From Acidobacteriota bacterium (GTDB lineage Bacteria > Acidobacteriota > Polarisedimenticolia > Polarisedimenticolales > Polarisedimenticolaceae), in the NCBI GenBank assembly GCA_011773795.1, contig WVWW01000312.1, forward strand, positions 4,887-9,985: DNA of 5,099 bases, written 5' to 3'. Position 1 is the stretch's first letter; each line of letters starts with the position of its first letter. Positions 1 through 5,099 of the stretch are shown here, piece by piece. The notes beneath the pieces were generated by a model. It was not told the origin of the DNA. It saw only the letters and a program-made list of their open reading frames with translations, and ran no database searches. The position numbers and the translations under genes were made by a program.

Positions 1-236
1 ACGGGCCTGCCACCCGTACCGGTTTCTGGCGTCCCAACATGCCGGTTGGCGGCGGGGGGGTGATTCACCGTCCAACTGGTCGTTACGCCCCTGTTCACGT
101 CCTCGCCTGGCGGTTTGGTGAAGCCGTTCGGTTCGGACGCGCGTAAGGTACGCCGTCCCGCATCGGTGGGAACGGTTGCCGGGGCGGTTCACGCGGACAT
201 CCTGACCGCAAACTGTCGTACCCGGCCTGCAAGCCT
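1..236. other. Unassigned left flank, no supported gene
   Basis: I find no convincing gene, RNA or intrinsic terminator here. One plus-strand frame is open from the window edge to a TAA at 144-146 (47 codons). It has no recognisable motif, and its third positions look less GC-rich than in the real genes nearby, so it may be the tail of an upstream gene or chance. A small inverted repeat (CCAAC at 34-38, GTTGG at 45-49) and a run of seven G (54-60) are visible. There is no A-run on this strand that would give a U-tract to the sppA transcript, so sppA termination is either Rho-dependent or lies farther left. Confidence 0.4.
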
Positions 237-2006
237 CTAATTGTCCAATCCCGAGGCGCCTTCCATCACCAGGCCCGGTTTCTGCTCGACGAGTCCTGCC
301 TCGGAAAGCTGACGAATCAGCGGTTGGACCGACCGTACCGACCGCAGCAGGGAACGAACGGCGATCGATTCGCTGCTCTCCCGGGATGCGCTGAACAGCG
401 CTTCCCATTCGGTCTTCTGGGCCGGATAGCGGCGGAGCCGGATCGGCGCGTCCTCCTCGAGGTCGAGGATGTCGCGGATCTGATCGAGTGCCACGGCGTA
501 GCCGCCGAGCTCGTCGACGAGCCCCAGCTCGAGGGCATCCTCACCGGTCCAGATCCGGCCCTTGGCGATCTCCCGGACCCGCTCCAGCGGCAGGCCGCGG
601 CCCTCGGCGACCTTGCCCGTGAAGTCCTCGTAGATCCGGTCGAGGCTGGCCTCCAACCGTTCGTTACCGGCCTCGTCGTAATCGGAGTGGCTGCTCCAGT
701 GCTTCGCACCCGGATTGGTGGCCACGCCGTCGAAAGAGATTCCCAGCTTCTTCCAGAACTCGTTGGTCAGCATCTTGCCGCCGTAGACCCCGATCGAGGC
801 CGTGATCGTTCCCGGGTGGGCGACGATCCGGTCGGCGGCCATCGCCACGAAATAGCCGCCCGAGCCCGCCAGGTTGCCCATCGAGACGATCACCGGCTTG
901 CCCGCCTCGCGCGCCCGGACCGTCTCGCGCCAGATCGTGTCCGAGGCGACGTACGAGCCGCCGGGGCTGTCCACGCGGAACAGGATCGCCTCGATTCGGT
1001 CGTTGTCGATCGCCGCCCGGAACGCCTGGGTGACGGTTTCGGAGCCCATGATGATCGTGCCGTCGATCGGCGAGTAGCGGCTCGGACCACGGGCGACGCC
1101 GCCGTAGCCATGGATCAGGGCGACCTGCGTCCCGCGCGTGTGCGGGCGGCCGGCGCGCTCGAGGTACTGATCGGCGTACAGCAACCGGGCCCGCTCGCTC
1201 GTCTTCTCGCGCAGGCTGTCCATGATCTGATCGCGGTAGCTCAGGGAATCGACGAGGCCGGCGTCGAGCGCCTCTTCACCGATCAGCGGTCCGCGCTCGG
1301 CGAGGTTGCGCACGTCGTCCTCGGTGATCCCGCGCGCCTCGGCGATCCCCGCGACGATCTGCGAGAACCGCGATTCCATCACCCGCTGTAAGGCTTCGCG
1401 GTGCGGCTCGGTCATCGAGGTGTGCGTGTAGCTATTCACGGCGTTCTTGTACTCGTAGCGCTGGCCCATCCGCGGCTCCAGCCCGATCTTGTCGAACGCG
1501 CCGCGCAGGAACATCGTCTCGTAATAGAGCCCGGTCAGGCCGATGTCGCCCGACGGCTGCATGTAGACCTCGTCGAACGCCGTGGCCAGGTAGTACCCGC
1601 CGTTGCCGGGACCGAACTCGCCGAACGTCTCGGCGAAGGCGATCGCCGGCTTGCCCGACTCGCGGAAGCGCAGGATCGCGTCACGGACCTCCTGGATCTG
1701 GGCCATCGCCATCGACTCGCCGCTGATCCGCGCCAGCACGCCGACGACGCGACGGTCATTCGCCCCTCGTTCGAGGGCCTCGACGACGTCACGCAGCTGC
1801 AACGCGCCGCCGAGCATGATCTGGGCCAATGGGTCGTCGGGGATCGTCTCGATGACGCCGCCTTCGAGGTCGAGCTCGAGCACCACCCGACTGGGCACCG
1901 ACGGCGTGGACGAGATAGAAATCAGCATCAGGGCGACGACGGCGAAGAAGGCCAGGATGGACAGCACGCCGATCGCGGCCAGGATGCCCACGATCACTTT
2001 CTTCAT
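237..2006 (-). CDS. sppA: Signal peptide peptidase SppA, 67K two-domain type
   Basis: This is a membrane-anchored serine protease that degrades leftover signal peptides after secretion (established for the family). The product is 589 aa, close to the 618 aa of E. coli SppA. A basic MKK start and one hydrophobic segment (about 4-33) form an N-terminal anchor. Two homologous Clp-like domains follow, about 40-290 and 293-515. The Ser/Lys dyad is split between them, as in E. coli (Lys209/Ser409). Lys187 lies in YEYKNAV of the first domain, and Ser382 lies in NLAGSGGYF of the second. DSPGG (346-350) and TASIGVYGG (402-410) are also typical. The ATG at 2006 is chosen because a strong GGAGG lies 4 nt upstream and the anchor starts there. 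The frame stays open upstream to 2516, but that part is antisense to the next gene and does not look like protein. The gene appears monocistronic and is divergent from the TANGO2 gene. Confidence 0.95.
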   Translation of the reverse strand: MKKVIVGILAAIGVLSILAFFAVVALMLISISSTPSVPSRVVLELDLEGGVIETIPDDPLAQIMLGGALQLRDVVEALERGANDRRVVGVLARISGESMAMAQIQEVRDAILRFRESGKPAIAFAETFGEFGPGNGGYYLATAFDEVYMQPSGDIGLTGLYYETMFLRGAFDKIGLEPRMGQRYEYKNAVNSYTHTSMTEPHREALQRVMESRFSQIVAGIAEARGITEDDVRNLAERGPLIGEEALDAGLVDSLSYRDQIMDSLREKTSERARLLYADQYLERAGRPHTRGTQVALIHGYGGVARGPSRYSPIDGTIIMGSETVTQAFRAAIDNDRIEAILFRVDSPGGSYVASDTIWRETVRAREAGKPVIVSMGNLAGSGGYFVAMAADRIVAHPGTITASIGVYGGKMLTNEFWKKLGISFDGVATNPGAKHWSSHSDYDEAGNERLEASLDRIYEDFTGKVAEGRGLPLERVREIAKGRIWTGEDALELGLVDELGGYAVALDQIRDILDLEEDAPIRLRRYPAQKTEWEALFSASRESSESIAVRSLLRSVRSVQPLIRQLSEAGLVEQKPGLVMEGASGLDN

Positions 2007-2010
2007 CGAT

Positions 2011-2016
2011 CCTCCA
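2011..2016 (-). promoter_or_regulatory. sppA: sppA ribosome binding site
   Basis: Read on the minus strand the sequence is TGGAGG-ATCG-ATG, giving a near-consensus Shine-Dalgarno 4 nt before the ATG at 2006-2004. It decides the start of sppA against the much longer open frame that continues upstream to 2516. Confidence 0.8.
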
Positions 2017-2019
2017 GGA

Positions 2020-2036
2020 TGGGTCCGGTTGACCCA
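2020..2036. promoter_or_regulatory. Perfect dyad just upstream of the sppA ribosome binding site
   Basis: TGGGTC-CGGTT-GACCCA is a perfect inverted repeat with 6-bp arms and a 5-nt centre. It ends 3 nt before the sppA Shine-Dalgarno. As RNA it would form a short stable hairpin in the sppA 5' leader. As DNA it could be an operator for a dimeric repressor. No T-run follows on either strand, so it is not an intrinsic terminator. The structure is seen directly; its role is inference. Confidence 0.4.
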
Positions 2037-2044
2037 AGGCCAAG

Positions 2045-2050
2045 ATGGTA
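2045..2050 (-). promoter_or_regulatory. Weak candidate -10 element for sppA
   Basis: On the minus strand TACCAT matches TATAAT at four of six positions, including the first two and last two. A start about 7 nt downstream, near 2038, would place the 2020-2036 dyad almost at the 5' end of the mRNA. No good -35 hexamer is found at 17 nt, so this is a tentative call, and an extracytoplasmic-type or other sigma factor may be used instead. Confidence 0.2.
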
Positions 2051-2087
2051 CCGCAACGGGAACGATGCCACCTGCGGTCCCGTCTCG

Positions 2088-2107
2088 CTCGACGCACCTC
2101 GACGCGC
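2088..2107. repeat. Short direct repeat with a 10-bp period
   Basis: CTCGACGCAC (2088-2097) is followed at once by CTCGACGCGC (2098-2107), nine of ten bases identical. It is followed by a T6 run at 2112-2117, an unusual AT-rich patch here. Tandem half-sites one helical turn apart are a common binding pattern for OmpR/PhoB-type response regulators. With only two copies in GC-rich DNA, chance is also possible. Confidence 0.35.
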
Positions 2108-2131
2108 CAGGTTTTTTCAGTTGCCGTCGCC

Positions 2132-2146
2132 CCGCGCCTCGCGCGG
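2132..2146. repeat. GC hairpin upstream of the TANGO2 gene
   Basis: CCGCGC-CTC-GCGCGG is a perfect 6-bp inverted repeat with a 3-nt loop. It ends 16 nt before the preferred GTG start at 2163. In the plus-strand mRNA it would occupy the place where a Shine-Dalgarno is expected, and none is visible. It may reduce translation or simply be leader structure. No U-tract follows it, so it is not a terminator. Confidence 0.3.
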
Positions 2147-2162
2147 TGCCACAATGCCCGGC

Positions 2163-2897
2163 GTGTGCACGATGAGTTGGCTGCGGGACGAGGACGGCTA
2201 CGACCTGTTCTTCAACCGCGACGAGAAAAGATCGCGGCTTCGCGCCGAACCTCCCGAGGTTCGGAGCATCGGGACGACGTCGGTCCTGGCGCCGCGGGAC
2301 GGCGAGGCCGGCGGGAGTTGGATCGCGGCCAACGAGCACGGGGTTTCGCTGGCGTTGCTCAACGGGTATCTCGGAGCCGACGTTGCGGCCGCCCCGGCGG
2401 CCGGCGAGTGGACCAGCCGCGGGAAGCTGGTCATGGACCTGGCCGATTGCGCGACCGCCGGCGAGGCGGCCGAGCGTCTTCAGGGCCACGACCTGACGAG
2501 CTTTCGCTCTTTTCACCTCGCCGCATTCGATCCCGGTTCGTCGTTACTCTTGAGTTGGAGTGACGGCAGCCTGGAGTGCTCGACCGACGACTCTTTTTCG
2601 GCCCCGTTGATTTCTTCGTCGTTCAACTACGAGGAGGTCGCCGAAAGTCGCCGCTCTCTTTACCGTGAGTTCTCCGAGGCGGCCGGAATGCACCCCGTCG
2701 AAGCGGCCCTCGCCTATCACCGCAGCCACCGGCCGGCACGTGGGCCCTACTCGGCCTGCATGCATCGCGAGGACGCGCGCACGATCAGCTTCACATGGGT
2801 GCGCGTCGATGCCGACCGGGTGCGCATGCGTTATGCGCCCGACTCGCCCTGTCGCGGCTGGCCTCCCGGCCCGGCCCTCGAGCTGAATCGCGCCTAG
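2163..2897 (+). CDS. TANGO2/NRDE-family protein, Ntn-hydrolase-like
   Basis: The product is 244 aa, normal for bacterial members of this family (formerly DUF833). The family signature NRDE is at 18-21, in the string LFFNRDEKRSR. GGSWIAANEHG (50-60), SSSFNY and the late CMHREDARTISFTWVRV segment are also typical. There is no signal peptide or membrane span, so it is probably cytoplasmic. Family members belong to the Ntn-hydrolase fold group. Human and worm relatives, and a Shewanella homologue, have been linked to haem trafficking, but the biochemical activity is debated. I chose the GTG at 2163 because it gives MCTMSW, the usual family start, and removal of Met would expose Cys2. An ATG at 2154 would add three residues before this Met and is the likely automated choice. 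No clear ribosome binding site precedes either start. The gene is divergent from sppA and its 3' end overlaps the convergent phosphoesterase gene. Confidence 0.88.
   Translation: MCTMSWLRDEDGYDLFFNRDEKRSRLRAEPPEVRSIGTTSVLAPRDGEAGGSWIAANEHGVSLALLNGYLGADVAAAPAAGEWTSRGKLVMDLADCATAGEAAERLQGHDLTSFRSFHLAAFDPGSSLLLSWSDGSLECSTDDSFSAPLISSSFNYEEVAESRRSLYREFSEAAGMHPVEAALAYHRSHRPARGPYSACMHREDARTISFTWVRVDADRVRMRYAPDSPCRGWPPGPALELNRA
2894..2897. other. Shared CTAG: convergent stop codons overlap
   Basis: The palindrome CTAG holds the TAG stop of the plus-strand TANGO2 gene (2895-2897) and the TAG stop of the minus-strand phosphoesterase gene (2896-2894). The two genes therefore overlap tail to tail by 4 bp. 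There is no room for an intergenic terminator, so each transcript probably runs into the other gene as antisense RNA. Confidence 0.9.
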
Positions 2898-3859
2898 AAC
2901 CTCGACCGCTCCCGTTCGCGCGCAGGCAGGATCTCGAGGCAGGTCGTCCACCAACCGGTCAGGAGCGTCTCGACGAACTCCTCGGGCAGCTTCTCTTCGC
3001 GCATCTCCGCCGCCAGCGCCTCGTGGTCGTACGGCAGCGGCTGGAACTCGATGCCGATCGAATCGCCCGACGCGGCGATCGTCGTGTACCAGACGTGGGT
3101 ATTACCGTCGTTGGCGGGACGACCGATCACACCGACGTTGACCACGTCGCGCCCGCTGGGCAGCCGGCGGTGCCAGTGCAATCCCGTGTGCGTGCAGAGC
3201 AGCGCGTCACAACGCTCGCGGTCGAGCAGTTTCTCCAGGAAGGTCACCGGCGAGGTCGACTCGAACAGGAACTCGTTGACCTGGCGCGGCGAGCCGTGGA
3301 CGAGGAGAAGCTCGCGATCTCCCAAACGGACACGGCGCCGCTCCGGCAGTTCCCCCATCCAGCGCTTGAACCCGTCGGAACAGTTCCGCTCGGTGTAGCG
3401 GTAGGACAGGCCGGCGAAGTGGTTGTCCCGCGGGTCGGTGTAGCCGCAGTTGCAGTCCTCGGCGCCGGAGGCGAGCGACTGTTCGTAGTTCCCCTGGATG
3501 ACCCGCACGTCGTTTTCGACCAGCAACGGGTAGACCTTCTCGGGATGCGGCCCGAAGCCGCCGAGATCGCCGAGGCAGTACACCGCGTCCGCGTCACGGG
3601 CTCGATGCAAGAGCGCACGCAGCGCGTGGTGGTTGCTGTAGACACCCCCGAACACGAGGATGCGCTCGAACGGCCCTTCCGCCGAGGTCGCGTCATCGAC
3701 CGGGCGCAGCAAAGATTCACGCGCGGCGCGACGATCCTCCGCCCCCAGCGAACGGCCGGCGTTTAGCGACGCCTCGACAAACTCCTCGAGCTCGACGACA
3801 CGCTCGCCCCAGGTCGCCTTGCCGGTGTGGTCCGGGAACGGACTGTTCTTCCCGCTCAT
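2894..3859 (-). CDS. Metallophosphoesterase-fold protein with altered active site
   Basis: The product is 321 aa: a calcineurin-like phosphoesterase fold (about 65-275) with an unrecognised N-terminal extension of about 60 residues. The usual D-x-H of motif I is replaced: FGGVYSN (70-76) has Gly72 and Tyr74. GDLGGFGP (97-104) keeps Asp98. GNYE (123-126) keeps Asn124 but has Tyr instead of His. VHGSP (187-191) keeps His188. THTG (223-226) has Gly where GHTH has its second His. CNCGY (136-140) is a Cys-x-Cys element. NVGVIGRPANDG (241-252) follows. From memory, related bacterial proteins share FGGxYSN, GNCE, CGCG and GHCG, so this looks like a subfamily trait and not decay. Substrate and activity are unknown. 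The ATG overlaps the TGA of the radical SAM gene as ATGA. No strong ribosome binding site is seen, which fits translational coupling. Confidence 0.85.
   Translation of the reverse strand: MSGKNSPFPDHTGKATWGERVVELEEFVEASLNAGRSLGAEDRRAARESLLRPVDDATSAEGPFERILVFGGVYSNHHALRALLHRARDADAVYCLGDLGGFGPHPEKVYPLLVENDVRVIQGNYEQSLASGAEDCNCGYTDPRDNHFAGLSYRYTERNCSDGFKRWMGELPERRRVRLGDRELLLVHGSPRQVNEFLFESTSPVTFLEKLLDRERCDALLCTHTGLHWHRRLPSGRDVVNVGVIGRPANDGNTHVWYTTIAASGDSIGIEFQPLPYDHEALAAEMREEKLPEEFVETLLTGWWTTCLEILPARERERSRF
3856..3859 (-). promoter_or_regulatory. ATGA stop/start overlap coupling two genes
   Basis: On the minus strand ATGA contains the start of the phosphoesterase gene (3859-3857) and the TGA stop of the radical SAM gene (3858-3856). 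Such an overlap normally means co-transcription and reinitiation by the same ribosomes. It is the best evidence that the two products act together. Confidence 0.85.
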
Positions 3860-4758
3860 GTCTTGCAGCTCGCGCCCTGGACGTGACACGTCCAGCAGGC
3901 CTGGTGCTCGAGCGGATACGAGCCCAACGTGTCGGACAGGCTCTCCCCCATCTTGCCCGCGGGATCGTTGACCAGGATCGGGCAGACCCAGACACCGCGC
4001 CCGGTGACCATGCGACAGGAACTGCACTGGAGATGATCCCAACCCGCGCCGGCGTCGTCGCCGGGGCTCAACTTTTGCCAATCGGCGTACGCGCCGCCGC
4101 GCGAGACCTCGGCACCGATGTGGAAGACGGGAAGCACCTTCAACCTGGGCTTGTCGATACCGATCTCGCGGAGCAACTCGAAGAAGCGCTGCTTGCCGGT
4201 GTCGCCGCTCACGTCCTTGCAGACCTCCGTCACCGTCAAGACGGGGTTGATCCCCACCGAGACGAGGTTCTCGATGCCTTTGAGCACGCGGGCGAAACTC
4301 CCCTCCCCGCGCACCGGGTCGTTGGTCGCGGCGTCCCAACCGTCGAGGGAGACCCGCAGGTCGAGCGAGTAGTCGGAACCGTCGGCGAGTGCCCGAAGCC
4401 GGCGGCAACGGTCGCGCGTCAGCAGCAGCCCGTTCGTCAGGACGGTCGCGGGGCCGCGCGCGAGGGTCGCTTCGAGGATCGCCTCCATTTCCGGGTTGAG
4501 GAACGGTTCGCCACCCGTGAAATAGAACTCCCGCACACCGAGCCCGGCGGCTTCGTCGAGGTACTCACGCACCGTCGCGAGCGAAAGGTGCTCGTGCGTG
4601 CGGTTGGTCGGACTCGCCGACACCAGGCAATGATGGCAGGCCAGGTTGCACAGCGTGCCCGCGACCTGGAACCAGAGTGTGTCGAGAGCCCGCAGCTCGA
4701 CCTGTGGCGCAGTCGTGATCATCGGCAGGATCATAAACTCGCGGAGCGTTTGGTTCAT
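3856..4758 (-). CDS. Radical SAM protein with SPASM-like cysteine-rich tail
   Basis: The product is 300 aa. The radical SAM [4Fe-4S] motif is C37-x3-C41-x2-C44 (CNLACHHC). It is followed by FTGGEP (80-85) for SAM binding, LTNG (107-110) and RVSLDG (135-140), giving the partial TIM barrel. The C-terminal 60 residues hold C245-x2-C248-x10-C259-x28-C288-x2-C291-x6-C298, in the order CSSC, GVWVCP, CWTC, ASC. This resembles SPASM/twitch domains that bind auxiliary Fe-S clusters in enzymes that modify peptides or small molecules. The exact reaction cannot be assigned. Members of this type usually act in the cytoplasm under reducing conditions. The ATG at 4758 has AGGGG only 1 nt away, an unusually short spacing, so Met9 at 4734 is a possible alternative. 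The gene is first of two, coupled to the phosphoesterase, and no precursor-peptide gene is visible beside it. Confidence 0.92.
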   Translation of the reverse strand: MNQTLREFMILPMITTAPQVELRALDTLWFQVAGTLCNLACHHCLVSASPTNRTHEHLSLATVREYLDEAAGLGVREFYFTGGEPFLNPEMEAILEATLARGPATVLTNGLLLTRDRCRRLRALADGSDYSLDLRVSLDGWDAATNDPVRGEGSFARVLKGIENLVSVGINPVLTVTEVCKDVSGDTGKQRFFELLREIGIDKPRLKVLPVFHIGAEVSRGGAYADWQKLSPGDDAGAGWDHLQCSSCRMVTGRGVWVCPILVNDPAGKMGESLSDTLGSYPLEHQACWTCHVQGASCKT

Positions 4759-4797
4759 TCCCCTGCCCGTTTCTCGCCGAATGTGCTATCTCCGTAG

Positions 4798-4815
4798 GCG
4801 TGACGGGAATCACGC
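4798..4815. promoter_or_regulatory. CRP/FNR-like dyad over the B3/4 gene start
   Basis: GCGTGA-CGGGAA-TCACGC is a perfect inverted repeat with 6-bp arms and a 6-bp centre. Its core, GTGA-N6-TCAC, has the geometry of sites bound by the CRP/FNR regulator family (TGTGA-N6-TCACA for CRP). It includes the GTG start codon of the B3/4 gene (4800-4802) and lies 40-57 bp upstream of the radical SAM start on the other strand. Bound protein could block the first gene and affect the second. As RNA the same bases would form a hairpin burying the GTG. The pattern is seen directly; the regulator and effect are inferred. Confidence 0.4.
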
Positions 4816-5099
4816 TCGAGCACCGCGTGGAACGGGACGACCTGGCGCTGGGCGCCGTGTGGGTCCGCGGCACGTCGATCTCGACACCGTCGCCGCTGTC
4901 CGATGCGTTGAGCGCCCTCGTCGAGGAGCGGCAGGCGGAGCTCCCGCCCGAGTTGGAGCAGCGGCGGAAGGAGTGCCGGGACATCCTGCGCAACGGGGTC
5001 TACAAACCGACGGGTCGCGCCAAGCCCGCGAGCGAGTTTCTCCTGCGCTGCGCGCGCGCAGGGACCTTCCCCCGCATCAACGGACCCGTCGACGCCAAC
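4800..5099 (+). CDS. B3/4 (tRNA-binding-like) domain protein, 5' part only
   Basis: The first 100 codons are present; the right edge of the window cuts the gene. Residues about 71-100 read NGVYKPTGRAKPASEFLL, then FPRINGPVDAN. These match the start of the B3/4 domain known from the phenylalanyl-tRNA synthetase beta subunit, where it edits wrongly charged tRNA. Free-standing B3/4 proteins are widespread, and their role is mostly unproven; tRNA or amino-acid-related editing is a reasonable guess. The N-terminal 70 residues are polar, with no signal peptide. GTG at 4800 is chosen because it gives a sensible N-terminus and no other in-frame start lies just upstream. No clear Shine-Dalgarno is seen. 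A weak TGCTATCTC (4784-4792) could be an extended -10 for a nearly leaderless mRNA. The gene is divergent from the radical SAM pair, with 41 bp between starts. Confidence 0.75.
   Translation, partial: MTGITLEHRVERDDLALGAVWVRGTSISTPSPLSDALSALVEERQAELPPELEQRRKECRDILRNGVYKPTGRAKPASEFLLRCARAGTFPRINGPVDAN

Noticed and set aside
3..146. Tail of an upstream plus-strand gene ending in TAA
   Set aside because: Only 47 codons, no motif, and less GC-rich third positions than the real genes. It cannot be told from chance without sequence to the left.
1..236. Intrinsic terminator for sppA or a small RNA
   Set aside because: Only a 5-bp stem is found, and there is no A-run on the plus strand to give a U-tract on the minus-strand transcript.
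324..2162. Long plus-strand open frames opposite sppA (324-1391 and 1401 onward)
   Set aside because: They lie in register with sppA codons, where only TTA, CTA or TCA on the sense strand would create stops, and these codons are rare in GC-rich genes. The translations show no domain. The second only becomes meaningful at the TANGO2 start.
2007..2516. 170-residue N-terminal extension of SppA in the open minus-strand frame
   Set aside because: It is antisense to the TANGO2 gene, is rich in Arg/Gly/Pro with no protein-like pattern, and would place the SppA membrane anchor internally. A strong Shine-Dalgarno marks the start at 2006.
2795..3766. 323-codon plus-strand frame opposite the phosphoesterase gene
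   Set aside because: It overlaps two recognised genes and has no motif. It is explained by codon bias.
3880..3894. CWTCH in the radical SAM tail as a c-type haem site
   Set aside because: The protein has no signal peptide and is a cytoplasmic radical SAM enzyme. The Cys pair fits an auxiliary Fe-S cluster better.
3883..4797. 304-codon plus-strand frame opposite the radical SAM gene
   Set aside because: The minus strand encodes a clear radical SAM protein with all motifs. The plus frame is Arg/Gly/Val-rich shadow sequence.

Overview
The window looks like chromosomal DNA from a high-GC Gram-negative bacterium. Codons end mostly in G or C, and antisense frames stay open for long stretches because TTA, CTA and TCA codons are scarce. 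The gene content (a two-domain SppA protease, a TANGO2/NRDE protein, a radical SAM enzyme with a cysteine-rich tail, a free-standing B3/4-domain protein) would fit Acidobacteriota, Myxococcota or a related group, but nothing fixes the phylum. I see no rRNA, tRNA, CRISPR array, insertion sequence or phage gene.

Layout from left to right. Positions 1-236 have no gene I can support. A complete sppA lies on the minus strand (237-2006). A 156-bp divergent spacer (2007-2162) contains the sppA Shine-Dalgarno, a perfect dyad, a short direct repeat and a GC hairpin. A complete TANGO2/NRDE-family gene runs on the plus strand (2163-2897). It converges on a minus-strand pair: a metallophosphoesterase-fold protein with an altered metal site (2894-3859), preceded in transcription order by a radical SAM/SPASM-like enzyme (3856-4758). 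A 41-bp divergent spacer follows. At the right edge a plus-strand B3/4-domain gene begins (4800) and is cut off by the window end.

The packing is tight. The TANGO2 and phosphoesterase genes meet at a single CTAG that supplies both stop codons. The radical SAM and phosphoesterase genes overlap by ATGA, which points to one mRNA with coupled translation. SppA and TANGO2 read as housekeeping genes: envelope peptide turnover, and a haem/metabolite-handling Ntn-type protein. The most interesting unit is the radical SAM plus phosphoesterase pair. The phosphoesterase lacks several usual metal ligands but keeps a conserved-looking replacement motif set and a Cys-x-Cys element. The radical SAM partner has six cysteines in its tail for probable auxiliary iron-sulfur clusters. 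No substrate or precursor-peptide gene is visible. A GTGA-N6-TCAC dyad covers the start codon of the divergent B3/4 gene and sits just upstream of the radical SAM gene, so it could control both.
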